A stretch of 64,000 nucleotides of DNA from Toxoplasma gondii ME49 (Eukaryota; Apicomplexa; Conoidasida; Eucoccidiorida; Sarcocystidae), in contig NC_031480.1 in NCBI RefSeq assembly GCF_000006565.2, positions 2,825,529 through 2,889,528 of the forward strand. Direction: 5' to 3'. Positions 12,201 to 23,700 of this stretch are shown here, piece by piece. Both the position numbers and the translations under genes were made by a program. Every line of letters begins with the position of its first letter. Positions within the stretch are counted from its first letter, which is position 1. The notes under the pieces are model-generated. The model did no database searches. It had not been told where the DNA came from and saw only the letters and a list, made by a program, of their open reading frames with translations.

Positions 12201-12356
12201 AGGACTCGGGACCGCGACCTACAGAAACAAATGAAGGCGGAAGTCGAACAAGTTCTGAAGCACTCGAAGCCGGTCGAGGCCGACAGTGTGAAAAGCAGAT
12301 TTGGCTGGGTCACGCTGTTGGCAGTTCAGTGGCGTTTAGTCAAGTCACTTTTATAG
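9219..12356 (+). CDS. PGS1: CDP-diacylglycerol-glycerol-3-phosphate 3-phosphatidyltransferase (PGP synthase), PLD superfamily
   Basis: Makes phosphatidylglycerophosphate, the committed step towards phosphatidylglycerol and cardiolipin, normally at the mitochondrial inner membrane. The residues after the ATG (CFRVPARCVRFLQTPSHFFQ, then RRVALAALYVGSGP) match the N-terminal core of human PGS1. The first HKD motif is HMKALVVDD with GANFSEEY (His 286). The second is HTKGIWLF (His 840), but its partner GSSNFSERAEHRDLE begins only at residue 975. The 1045-residue protein is about twice the usual length because of acidic, Ser- and Arg-rich inserts at roughly 150-270, 330-460 and 846-970. The ATG at 9219 already lies inside homologous sequence and no targeting peptide precedes it. 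An AG acceptor at about 9214 makes an upstream exon likely. The 3' end is a normal stop after a conserved tail. Confidence 0.85.
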   Translation: MRLCFRVPARCVRFLQTPSHFFQVSSFLISRAERRVALAALYVGSGPRERFLVDLLRQRMQDVACKRECDRPGGVFRDFLWREEQTGAGSGETLAAKAAQRRGGQRREENNGGSERRAASARTERESEADFESRRRRLQVDILVDHLRGTRKDKTGCSSASVLASLLKREERVSEVDVLSTGADLSPQFCRPGHENSSNASALKASSPSSSSTVSPSSSSSPSRSSECSSSLSSTRSSPSSSPSLASFSGEEDLARISFFHNPLTSSSLLGRLLPPRVNEVLGVQHMKALVVDDAVLLTGANFSEEYMVNRADRYVVVNDAAVAHAVCRLIQTVQRGSFCLRLREQRRGEEAPGEADATRGRLSEAPENRPTNARTAAGGEETGARGFDCVTATSTETRSAHRGAEGGEERFAGLDSEAKNGGKAARSRSRGEDEGGAEAQRGERGKNGGRVETEDAKERGEDDFDVVWDPQFTLTSNPTQDPAAFSRDFYRLLKEACEGVSSTAFLASEVKPYNAKTEAVSCTPSTQSKEASCDAGHPATRGQVLVETAGDSGVCTLELALQAGFTNPPVDDLARVLDEIFVEAGSEGSPSAVSGSECMKNSPNAEESTHVAPPFRPASRSEEDAGRASTAASSGSSSVVSEDEKDAATPPYSSTNVSKAVVLASPYLNLPTRLLRRLAALCVEHSDALESRPEAPRAERELAATSGICDEVLRSRKMAVVTASPQANSFHKSKGVSRYIPEAYAYIAYRVSRLLEHAAHKTPSAGRGFLGHRHPREARDSDAEAAVHAQRELCSARLSEKSIGSSRPGSEAVALQTTGGRPPACRLLFEYCSPGWTFHTKGIWLFADEKTQERRKAVGFLPDIPDRTACGATETARHRGLVDPQREEGCFSFSSAGSRGRNSSEFLFRTSPSVRQRTCKAKESSGLTVQERGSEETQSVELRARSRTAGPDLEEARKPRGESPSMLPYLTVFGSSNFSERAEHRDLELSCVLRTRDRDLQKQMKAEVEQVLKHSKPVEADSVKSRFGWVTLLAVQWRLVKSLL
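10879..10890. repeat. GTGTA-NN-TACAC palindrome copy 2
   Basis: GTGTATGTACAC within PGS1 coding sequence, outside the catalytic motifs. Confidence 0.75.
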
Positions 12357-14661
12357 AGGACTTCCCGAAGAAGACTCGCAGCCGCGAAAGCTCGGTTTCT
12401 TCTTGGGAGGGTCCGGGGCTGCGTTGTTTGCGCCTCGAGGTGCTCTTGTGTCGACGGCAGACTTCTCTGGTTAAAGAAAGTTCTGCAGCCTCCGTTGGAA
12501 AGTGTACTCCATGGTGAACGAACTTTTTTGACGGGTGATAAAGAACTCTTTTCAGGGATCTGACCCCACAAGTTAGCTGCGTCTTGTATTCCGGTGTACA
12601 TACACCGGGGTTTTTGCCAGTACGAGGGGCAACCGCCGGTTCAGACGCGTCTTTCACGCAGCCTCATGAATGGCTTTTTGTGAACACTTCCTCACACGAA
12701 ATGGAACCAAACATCATTCAGGATAATAGTCCGCGAGTTCCACGAGGTCACCTTCATGATTGCACGCCGGTAAAACGGGTTTTTCACGTCAAAGGTTGCC
12801 GATTCTATCGTTGAACATGAGCACCTGTGCGTAGCATCTGCGCAAGTGTCGTGCTACTCACTGACACTTTCTGGGCAAAGCGTGTCTGTGGCGCAGACAT
12901 CAGCAAACGAGATTTTCTGTCACCCACTGCTAGGGAGAAGTTTCTCCGCCGGCTGCAATTCTCAACACTTCGATTCTGGATTTTCTCTCACTGTACTTGA
13001 TTAATTTGCACCGTCGCCCGTGAAATGCAAAACTGCCCAGAAAGTCAGAACTGTCGATCCCACGGCACGTGGCACAGAAGCTCCCGGTGTGTCACAGGAC
13101 TTGGTGAATCGGGCCCTGTCTCTGATGGCCTTCTAAGTCTCTAACATACCTTTTACCTACAACTGTACGGAACGTAACAAACCTCCAGGCAAAGAACTTG
13201 ATATTGTTCTAATTCCCCGTGGTAAACACAAAAATATACAGAGCACTACGGTTGAGATTCAACCGTGTGCACCCGAGCCGTCAGAGCGAAGAGTTGTCGG
13301 GTCTCGAATTCCTACATCGACATAAGAAGTACAGAGAGAAATGGGTGTGAATGTGCGACACAGTTCGTTCTGAGATTGGTTTGGGACAGCGTTAACACTG
13401 TGTACTAGGCTACAATGTAGTGTTCAGGTACGACACCGCTTGGTTGTCTGGTATAGTCTCGTATTTCCTTACTACAGCGGCTGCCTTCCTCGGATATGTC
13501 CTACCACGGGGACGAAAGAGTTTCTCGGGTGCTCCACTCATGCCACTCACTTTGAAGCACAGGCCTGGTACAAATACCGTGTGTTTCGAGGTGCGCGTAT
13601 TTGCCGAAAGTTGCAGGTCACGTCTTCATGTACTTCTACCACCGATAGGTGTCAGCAGACCAAAGGTATGCCTTCCACAAACTCGTCTTTGCCGCAGAAC
13701 TCGAGGGCGAAGAGCCAGGACCCAGAGCCGTGGAACGGGTCTGGGCCAAGTGTGGCTTGCACGCTGTCGCTTCCGAGTGTGCAAAAACTTCACGGCCGCA
13801 TACTTCAACGCTCCACCCTCCTGAACGTGCTCACACTCACTTTGTTTCCTTGGCTTGTGCGTTTGAATCTTTGTTTCCAACTGGCTTTTTCCTGCTGCAC
13901 GCGCCACTCTGTCGGTCCACACAGCTGCGGTGCATGCGACCGTTTTCCGCGTGGAGTCGGACTTTCGCTGTATTTGCTTCTGGGGGGCTCGAGTTTTCTC
14001 CCCGGGTCTCGACCCCTTTGCCCGGGCTCGTGTAGTGTCTGGTAAAAGTAGATGTTTAGCGGCTTCTCGGAATGCACCACCGAGATTTCCGCACGCGCAT
14101 GCACTCCGTTCTGCGACCGTGCGAGCGGGAGGCCGTCACCTGGGGTTCGCGGGGACACGGTGTCCCCTACTAAAAGGCGAGGGTGAAGTGCGTTGTTTTC
14201 GCAGTCGGTGGCGGCGAAAAAGTTGGGGGATTGTCGGCTCTTCTCTCTGTGCAAATTGCGTGTCGGCTCAGAACGCGACAAAGACATCTCGCGAGACGAT
14301 TTGCTTGCGCCCGTGAAAATTCGAGGTCCAAATCATCTTTCGAGGCGTCCTGGGCATGGTCGCATCTGTGGTGTATGTATGTATATGTGCGTGTGGCATG
14401 TGCGCGCCTATCCGCTTTTCTTCGCGTCCTTTCTCAGTCTCGCGCCTCGTCCTTTTCCTGTGCGCTTCTCGATCTCGCGTTTCCTCGCCGTCTCTCTGAC
14501 TGTGTTCTCTGCCCCGTCTGTCGCGTACGGCGAGGACCTGGAGCACGCAGGCTGGCATTCGGACTCTCTGCGTGGAGAGTCTCTTTCCTGAGTGCCGCGT
14601 TTTCTCGCGAAACACCCACTTGGTCGACCGCGATTCTCTGTCTGTCCACCGCGTTGGCAAA
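12357..14661. other. PGS1 3' region and cytochrome c1 5' region
   Basis: No convincing gene. It should hold the PGS1 3' UTR and the cytochrome c1 promoter and leader. It contains one copy of the GTGTA-NN-TACAC palindrome 240 bases after the PGS1 stop. Open frames at 13420-14045 lack homology and clear splice structure. The last 250 bases before the cyt c1 ATG are pyrimidine-rich. Confidence 0.6.
12593..12606. repeat. GTGTA-NN-TACAC palindrome copy 3
   Basis: GGTGTACATACACC, flanked by CC and GG so the arms extend to eight bases; 240 bases downstream of the PGS1 stop. Confidence 0.85.
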
Positions 14662-17600
14662 ATGGGAGGCGGCGGAGGCGGCGCGCTGAACAAGCTGTTC
14701 CCTGGATACAAGGACAAGATCTGGATGAAAGTTCCAGTTCAGGTACGAGCGATCCAGGCTCTCCCGTCACACGAAATCGACTTTGACGACTCCCCTCCAC
14801 GCGCTCTGTGCGCGGTCGAGTGGAAGACAGGCGTCTCAGCTCGGTCTTGTCTCTCTGCTCCGCTTCAGATAAAGGAGAGGGAATCAACGCGGAAGAAAGG
14901 CAGGTGGAAGGAAGCAAAGGGATGACTCCCCGGTGGGGGAGAATGCAGTCGGAGACTCAAAAAGGAGCAGAAAGGACACCCACCAAGGCGACCCTCTGTT
15001 GGCGCTCGCCTCGCGACAGAGATGTCTGTCCACTGGTTTCTGCACAGGGGAAGGTGAACGGGAGGAGAGGAAGAAGGGAACTACAGGGGGGAAGTGACCC
15101 GGAATGAGGAAGCGGGTGCTGAGGAGAAAGGGAGGATGAGCGAGCGGATCAGAGGCATGAGAAAGACACAGGGGTGACTCAGGGCAGAGAAAGGAGCCAG
15201 CGAGTCGTGCGTTTACTATCCGAGAGGTGACTGTGTGTCCTGAAGAAAGGCATCGTGAACGAATGCAGTGGAACCCCCTCGGCGCCTGTTACCAGACAGG
15301 GCAGACCTCAGGTGCCGTCTGCGGCTTCGGAGCCCGGCGAATCTCTCCCACACGTTCTTTTCTCTCTCCCTCCCCTCTGGCTTTTTCACTCGCGCCGCGG
15401 TGTCTCCTCGCGGATCTTCTCTCGTGTCTCTCTCCTCGTTTCGCGGGTGCGTCCCTCGTCGGCTCCAGCGTCTGGGCCGCACTCTGCACGTTGCACATTT
15501 GCTTTCTGTTTTTTTCTCTCTGTCTCTGCGCAGTGGCGACAGCAGATGATTCAGCATTGGAACAAGTCGTACGAGAAGCAGGTGTACAGCGAGTCCGTCG
15601 CGTTGAACAGAACTTTCCAGGCTCGCAACCAGCTGGTTCTGGATCGTCTGAAGCCGAGCGGAGCGTACCGTCTCCCCGCTGTGGACTACAAGAGACAACT
15701 CAGTCGAGGCACGCTTGTCGAGGGAGCCGACTTCTACCTCCCGACTGCTCAGGAGCAGCAACGCCTGGCTCGCCACTTCGAGCCGTACTCCGAGCAAGAA
15801 CAAGAAGAAAGGAGAAAGTTTCGCTTCCAGAGGTGAGCAGGGATCTCCAGTTTTCTAACCGTCCGTTCTTCGCCGTGGGAAAACGCTCGAAAGTGTAGGC
15901 GCACTGCAAGGGCACTGGCGTACGTTGGGACAGACACCAGACTGGGAGAGCAAGAGACGCACTTGCACGTGTGTTCTCTTATGCTCTCTCCTTGTTCGCG
16001 GTCGAGGGTTCCGTCAATCTCTCTCTCTCTCTCTGGCTGCTTCGCCTGAAGAAACAGGCGCTGTTGATCGACGTCTGTGTGTTCTGCCTGGTGGACCGAT
16101 CCGGCTTGGGTACACGAAAGCTTCACTCTCGGGTGTCTACATAGGCGTGGGGACAGTGTGTGCATGTGACGAGCGCTCCGGGCTCTTCGTTTCCCCTATC
16201 TTTCTTTTTTGCTGCGGCTCCTACGCCACCGTGCCTCCAGCATTTCGGTGTACTTGGCTGTCGCTCTCGGGGCCTCCTTCGTCCACGACTACTTCTACCA
16301 GCGTCGACCAGTTGCGTGGTGTCTGGAGAAGGAACCCCCGCATCCTCCGAGCTACCCTTTCTGGTTCAAATCTCTCTTCCACTCTCACGACATTCCCTCT
16401 GTCCGACGTGGCTATGAAGTCTACCGCAAGGTGAGGGGCTTCTGCGCGTCCCGATCTCCAAAATGATCTACTTCTACTACTTGAGACATCCGGCTCGAAA
16501 CGTATATGCTACCAAGTCGACGCCCGTCTCGGTCACTGATCCGCCCTATCTATCTGTATATATATATATATATATATGTCGATGTATATGCTGGCATATA
16601 CACACATACGTGTACGATCTAAATAGGTAGCACCGATGTCAAGGAGCATACGAAAAACGTATGCATGTATATATATATATATATATACATGTGTATTGTG
16701 CACACGGAATTCGTTCAATTTTAACGTCTGTGGCGGGGGTGTTTGCCTTTGTCTTCGTTTCCAACTGTCTGCGTGTCTGTGGTGTGTATCTCAGTTGTGA
16801 ATGTCACTCGCTGTGAAGTGTGCAAGTTGTGCATGCGCTTGTGGGGCCCAAAGTGTCTGGTTGACACTGGACAAGAACGCGCCGTTTTGAGTCTTCTCGG
16901 CCATTTATGCAGGTGTGTGCAACATGCCACTCCATGGAGCAGCTGCATTTCCGCCATCTTGTCGGGGAGGTTCTTCCCGAGAAGCGCGTGAAGCAGATCG
17001 CTGCGGAGTACGACGTGACCGACGGTCCAAATGATCAGGGCGAAATGTACACGCGTCCTGGTATCCTCGGAGATGCTTTTCCCTCGCCGTATCCGAACGA
17101 AGAAGGTAGGTGCAGCTGCTCAAATGGTGAAAACAGAGGAAAGACGCTGCTCGTGTCGCCTGTTGAGTCAAGGGGTCGTGCTTGCAGACGATGAGGCTCA
17201 CAATGTGGACTGCGTCAGTGGCCTCGCACGGTGTGCAAATACCTCGTTCGCAACGCGTCACTGTCCACTGTCGGTCGCTGTTTGTCCACAGCTGCGCGTT
17301 ACGCCAACGGAGGAGCCTATCCACCGGATCTTTCCCTCATCACCGCGGCTCGCCATTTTGGTCCAGACTATTTGATGGCTCTGCTTGGCGGCTACCGCGA
17401 CCCGCCTGAGGGTGTCGAGCTCCGACCTGGCCTGTACTGGAATGTGTGGTTCCCCGGAAACGCCATTGCCATGCCTCCGCCCCTCATGGACGAAATGATT
17501 GACTACGAAGATGGCACTCCCTGCAACATTTCTCAGATGGTAAGGGGAAAACGGGGTCAAGGTCTGCAGTGGTGGGCAGACGCTCTGGTACAGCGCGTCG

Positions 17601-18018
17601 GGCGGTTTCGCTTTCCCACCAGAAACCGTCAGTGTGGCGTTCTGTTAGTGACGAGGAAAGAGAATACCGTGAGGTAGACAGTTTCCTACGGGTCGAGAAA
17701 ATATGGGTGCAGGGAACGATTCACGGGCGTGGAAGTCGGTGCTTCTGCACGGACGCGTGAGACAGGATTCGTGCCACTACCTGGAACGCAGCCAGTGCGA
17801 TGAGCCCCTCTGTGTGTTTTTGTGCGTTGCAGTCGAAGGATGTTGTCAACTTTTTGACCTGGGCAACAGAGCCGACCGCGGATGAGCGGAAACTGTACGG
17901 GTTGAAGTGCGTGAGCGCCATTGCGATCGGAACTGTTTTGATGACTCTGTGGTGGAGGTTCTACTGGGCCATGTACGCGACCCGCCGCATCGATTTCGGA
18001 AAGCTGAAGTATTTGTGA
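14662..18018 (+). CDS. CYC1: Cytochrome c1, haem protein of respiratory complex III
   Basis: Catalytic subunit of the mitochondrial bc1 complex, passing electrons from the Rieske centre to cytochrome c. Six exons: 14662-14742, 15534-15832, 16241-16430, 16913-17105, 17292-17539, 17833-18018; they sum to 398 residues with consistent phases. The haem-binding motif CATCH (Cys 192, Cys 195, His 196) follows SVRRGYEVYRKV, as in the family. PGNAIAMPPPL supplies the axial Met. ARYANGGAYPPDLSLI and the C-terminal membrane anchor (AIAIGTVLMTLWWRFYWAMY) before the tail RRIDFGKLKYL are typical. The haem site lies about 190 residues in, far later than usual. The extension has a Gly-rich start, a Gln/Glu-rich helical part and a hydrophobic segment (about 128-141), but no obvious Arg-rich presequence. 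Adjacency to the aspartyl protease fits T. gondii gene order as I remember it. Confidence 0.95.
16557..16687. repeat. Paired TA microsatellites in a cyt c1 intron
   Basis: Two TA runs (about 16557-16577 and 16668-16687) flank 90 bases of unique sequence in the third intron of cytochrome c1. Confidence 0.9.
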
Positions 18019-20712
18019 GAGTGCATCCAGTCGTTTGTCTCGCGAGCTGGTACACCGTACTTGTGGCTGTCACGTGAGTCCATTCACTTGGAGAGCGACG
18101 CAGTTCAATTCTCGGCGACGAACGGACCTGGCGAAAACCGTCTCTGGGGTAACAAAAGTAGACAGAAAACGAGAGTCGAGGCAGGCTTATCGACCGGGAC
18201 GGCAACAGAGAAGGCAGAGAGTCTTTCGCGCTGCCGAGTGTTTTTTTCGGAAAAACTGAGAGGGTCGCCGCTGTGCATGACCCGGTGAAGTGTCCTGTTG
18301 CTGTGCCCGTTTGTATGTCGCTTGTGTTGTTGACAGCCGTGTTTCTGCAGTTGCTCGACAAGAAAAGAAAACGATTCTTGTGTTCGATGCCGACAGGCAC
18401 CTGTGCTCGCGTCTGGCACGTGGGCGTCTTTGTAATTGTTGCTGTGAAGGCTGAATGCCTCCTCGTCTGCCAAACACTCAGTGAAGAACTGTTTTTGACT
18501 GCGTCACTGTAGAACCGGAGACGCGGGAACTCCGCAGCTTGCTCGATGGCACGCCGCCACAGAAACTACAGAAAAAAAATGCACGGTCTACGAGAAAGGC
18601 GTGGGTTTAGTTGCCATTCGGCGACAAAAGGCCATTGAAAGCGTGCCACTTGCATTCACTGACACATATCACCTACATGCTGGCTCCCGCGAAACAATGC
18701 CAACCCATTTTCAAAACCACACAGCCATACGCTGTTTGTAGAACAATGCTGCAATGTCTTGCCTAGACTCGCAACGTCAGCTGTCCATAGTTCTCCGTTC
18801 TTGGAGTTCACCAGACACACTAGCTGCCAAACTGCGATTCGACGGGGTTCAAATGCTCCCGACTGCGGTTCTTTCCAGGTTGGCTGGTTGGACAGTGGCA
18901 AGCGATGTGGACCTGTCCGCAAGAGATCGACGTTTTTGATGAGCATGCAACATCTAACTTTTTTAGAAGAAAAGCCCTAATTATGTCGAGCAATTCTAGC
19001 TGAGAGTGCGCATTTAATGCATGGATTGACACCGTTTATATTGTGGTACATGCCTGTGTTTGCGCCCAGGCAAGAAAGGTAGGTTTACATCCATTCACAT
19101 TCAGCAGGACCTACTGTGGATGCCGCCGGATGTGCGGTAATCCCAGAAAGTATTTGTTCCAAGTTGCCAAAGGCGCTGTGTCGGCTGCACGGCTTTGAAG
19201 TTGCTCTGGGTAGTAGGACTCTGGCCGATGAGTGTCCCGTACGTGTTCATGTCTGAGACCCATCCACGAAATGTGTGTAACTTTAAACTAAACTTGCTGG
19301 CACACGAGAGGAATTTCACAGTAGATATGAAAAACCAACACGTACACAAGCTGTACAAATGTCGTGAGACGCATTTCGTTAGGCTTCCCCTGGAAGCGGC
19401 AGGCTCTCTGGTCACAACAGCGATAGAGGTGAGCAATCGCTCCTCGTAGTTGACTTCACGAATGGGTGACATGAGATCCTGAAATCGACAGTAATTTCTC
19501 TTGTGTGCAAGACGTTTTTCTGTCGCAAAACACTGCACCGACGGACTCTAACCTCCGGACTCTGGTTTCTTTTGCCGCGACCGAATTCGGCTTAAATTGC
19601 CCCCTGTTGCATGTTCTCAGCATTTTTCTGTTTCTCCCCCGGATTTACCCGTCATGAGAGTGTTTTAGATGTGTGTTGCCAACGGAAAACCCGTCCAGAA
19701 GATTGTACAGGTTGCATCTCACGTTAGACTCGTGTCTGTGCGACTGGGTCGAAACGCACGTGGACGCAGGAAGCCACATTCCTCCCACACACGCATCCCA
19801 CCTGTTGTTTTTCCGGAAGCACTTATCTCAAAACAGCAGTCTCCTCTGTAAAGAGGCGAGATCACCTGTATTGATAACACGCACGACAGATTCCCTCATT
19901 CTTCGGTGGCAAGCTATGCAGGTGTCTATCACGATGACCTGCCGCCAGAGGGACTCCCGTGGCGGTGGCTTTCATAGAAACAGTGGACGTTTCACCCACG
20001 ACTTGAGTTGTTTACCTTCTCTCTTCCTAAGTCCAAACACTCTTAAAGTGGATGACCCCAGAACCTTGGAAGCGCTGCTGGTGCCCGTTAAAAGCGGGGA
20101 ACCCCGTCAGTGTCACTTGTTTCGTCGCTGCAAAGCCCTTTCTCTGCATGTGCAGCATGTGGTAATATTCGCGAGCTATCTCTTCTTCTGGCTAGCTAGC
20201 GCAGTGGAGCTACCAGCGACGCAGAGAAAACCAATGTGACAGCATCTGGGGTTTTAACCGTCGCGGGGGAAGGGCGGTCTTCTCTTTTTCTCGGGAGCTC
20301 TTGGGTTTCCGAACCACAGGAGCAGCTGAGTGCTTTTTGATTTCCCCCTTTTGTTCCGTTTTTCGGGCTGGTCGAGAACGAGATCCAGCCCCGGGAAAGA
20401 CGGCGGGGCCGGCGGAGCGGCAAATTTGAAACGCCGGCCAACCAAACACCATTGGGCTTTCTTCCGAACGGCCTGTATTGATGGATCCGTCTATCTTCGG
20501 ATTTTAATCTCGGCCGCCTCTCCACCGCTGGCCGTCGCTGCCTCTTCGCGGCTTGAGACTCATTTGTACCGACAGAACGAGGGAGCCTGCCCACGGAGAC
20601 GGGTTCTTCCCGCCTCGAGTCCGAGAACGGAGTCGAGGCGTCAGTCTCTTTAAATGCCTCTTTCTTAATTCTGTAGATCGTCTGTTTTCCCCGTTTTCTG
20701 AGTCTTGGTGCG
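18019..20712. other. Spacer between cytochrome c1 and aspartyl protease
   Basis: About 2.7 kb without a supported gene; open frames are short, overlapping and low in similarity to anything. It should include the cyt c1 3' UTR and the protease promoter. The GC-rich last 450 bases (from about 20240) probably form the protease 5' UTR. Confidence 0.6.
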
Positions 20713-23700
20713 ATGGAGGGCCGGACTACCGCGGGGCGGGCCACCCCCGCAGGCTTCTGGCTGTTTTCTTGCTGTCTGGCCTCGCTTCTCTGGAGCGCAA
20801 ACGCGCTCATTCCTGCTGGGAAATCTGCTGGATCCTCTTTCCTCGCCGCTACTTCCTCTCAGCCTTCAGAGGAAGCTCCTCGCGAGTTCCCTGGGCACCT
20901 AAGTAACTCTCAAATCGCTTCAGAAACAGGCAGTGCCCTGAAGATCGAGGAAATCGCCTCTTCCGGCTCTGCACCTGAAGTCAGTGGTGCAGCTGGCGCG
21001 TCTGCCTCCAAAACAAGCGAAAAACCTATTCGGCCCTACCATACTGGACCGAGTTCTCGCTCTTCTGCCTACTCAGCTAGTTCAGGAATTCCCCTCTGTC
21101 ACACCTGCAGCAGCTTCGATGCCGCTAACGGCGGCTGCCGCTTGTGTGTCCACGGCGAGGTCGCCTCCGATGTAAGTCTTCACGAATGCACGTTTGAGGA
21201 AGAAAGGAAAGGGATGAATACTATTTTGCAGGTTAACATGATGAGTGAGGCTACCAAGTGAGTACCATGGTCCTTGTCATACAAATGGTGGCTGTTCAAG
21301 TAGACGGTGGACACCACTGCGATAGTTAAGGCACGCGACCTAATAGTCGATTCAGTAGGAATGAAGAAAGTTTACCGTCCTCAGACGTGAAGAGTGAGCT
21401 GGGGTGAACACACGGCCGGAGACAGCTGCTCATGTCAGGTGACTGTACGTTTTCTTATTGGAGACAACACAGTTCCCTGGGTATCCAGCCCGGCGCTCTG
21501 GATATGACCGAATGCCGCCACCTCTTCCCTCGCGCTTTAGTGTGAGGAAACTGGTGAACTCGACGGGGTGACAGTGGAGAACGCCTCTCGGCTCCGCGGG
21601 ATGAGCTGCGTGATCGAACTGCAGTTCCGATTGAAGTAGAATGCAATCGAGGCAACGGGTTTCGGTGTAGGTTTCTGGAATCCTCTAGTGGAAAGGGAGC
21701 TTTCCAGTTTTCGGAGCTTCAGCGTCCTTTCTTCGCATGTGGAGGAGTCACTTCCGTTGTCTGGGACCCACTTCGGTTGAACAGAAAGTGCTACCGGCCG
21801 AGGGCAAAAACGACACTTTCTTTGCGGTTGAATTTTGGAATCTGACTCGCGAACATTTCTGTCGGGGTCTATGTGGAGTTCTGTTGCTTCGTTGAAGTGA
21901 GAAGGACACCCGGATTTTCTGTGTCGAACGCCTTCAGCACATGTTGCTTCTGCCTCGTTACCCTGCTATTCACCGGCGGGTTCCCCAGACACGAAGTGCC
22001 TTTCTCTTCGAGGATTTGCTTCGCAGAGAACGCTGGAAACCTGGATGGCGGTGTCAGGGAACTTTCGACGTCTCTTTCCACGCGCCGGCTCCGTGTTTCT
22101 TGTTTGTGCTGTTCGTCCAAATGAAGAAGGGCGGATGTCTACGGGTGTGAGTCAGTTAGTGTCGAGTTCGATGTTGTCTGGTTGTTTTTCTGCAGTTTTT
22201 GATGCCGATGATGCCCATTCGGAACATCGACACGCATCGAGAGGAGACTCTGTCGCGTCTGGAAGCGAATCACCGGACGCATTTGAACGAGAAGAAAAAC
22301 TTCTACGTTCTTCGCGGAAAAGGACCTTTCGGTTCGCTTGGAAACCTTCCTGGAACCCCCGGGCTGGATGCAGCGATTGCGTTCGGTCTAAGCTCTCCCG
22401 ACCTCCCTTCTGCCTCCTTTGCGCAAATCAAAAATAAGGATTCGAGCGACTCCGGAGACGTCGCAGCAGTAGGGGAAGAGACCGATTCTGCGGTCGCAGA
22501 CGGGTCGAAGACTTTGGACTTGGATTTGAAACTTGCAGAAACGTCCGTCCCCATCCTGCAAATGAAAGATGTATGTCTGGAAGTGAACAGAGAAACTCGA
22601 TTTACAGAAGCCAAAGATACCAAGCACGATTGCTGCAAGCCCATGTGGTGCTGTTTATCTAGAGCGCTTTGAGGGGTGCAGCGGGAGAGTTCGAGATAGA
22701 ATGGCAAGTGCGTAAGAGAAAGAGAGTTGAAGGAGTGAAAACGAAAAACACTGTATCACGTCTTGTGTATAGGGGACGTTGACTTCTTGTTTGGGCTGTC
22801 CACGGATCCGAGAGACGCTGACTCGTCGCAACTCTCAGCGTGCTTGTGTCGCGAAAGGCCTCTCACGACTTGAGAGACAGAGAGGTTAGGGAGGAGGAGT
22901 GCGTGTCGGTGTGTATACACTTGGGCGACACAGATCGAAGAGGGATCGCGGTGTGGAAGATACTGCAGCACTGTTGTTTTTCTTGTTTGATTTCTGCGAG
23001 GAAATGCGTTGTGCTTGCTGCGGTCTCCTTTGCAGAGTCAATACGTCGGAGTGATTGGCATCGGAACGCCTCCTCAGTTCGTCCAGCCTATCTTCGACAC
23101 GGGCAGCACGTGAGGTCTTGATAAGTGAACGTTTTCTGATCAATCCCAAATGGACATTTTCCGTAGCATTTGGATGCGAGACACACAATGAGATTAGAAT
23201 AGGCCGAATTCCAGAGTCCGTGTCACGTGCGCGGGAAAGTGGAAAAGAGTCTGAGATCGGTGGTGTACGGACCGCAGCGGCTTCCATCTCCAGCTGAACG
23301 TGGGTGTGTGTGACCCAAGAGAACCTTTTATTCGGCCTAAGGGCACGGCTTCGTGAGAGATCATCTCAAATGAGTCACTTCGACAGTCCAGTCAGGAGAA
23401 GAGAGGAACCACCGTAGCGTAGACAGAGGTGTGCTGCGGCGATGTGGTGTTTCGAGAATTCAGAGGGGCTGAAGCACAAAACATGCCCTCTCAAGTGCGG
23501 TTTCTGATTTCCACGTTGCTGTCTCCGTCGCTGTGCGTTGCAGGAATCTCTGGGTCGTCGGTTCAAAGTGCACAGACGACACTTGCACAAAAGTCACCCG
23601 CTTCGATCCGTCTGCGTCGAAGACCTTCAGAGCGGCAAATCCGCCGGTGCATTTAGACATTACATTCGGGACAGGACGTATTGAAGGCAGCACAGGAATC

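Noticed and set aside
13420..14045. Overlapping plus-strand open frames upstream of cytochrome c1
   Set aside because: Three frames are open at once, none with homology or convincing splice sites; most likely leader sequence.
21232..21257. Possible 26-base micro-exon of the aspartyl protease (VNMMSEAT)
   Set aside because: It has good AG and GTGAGT borders but leaves phase 2, giving an immediate stop in the next exon; skipping it keeps the frame.
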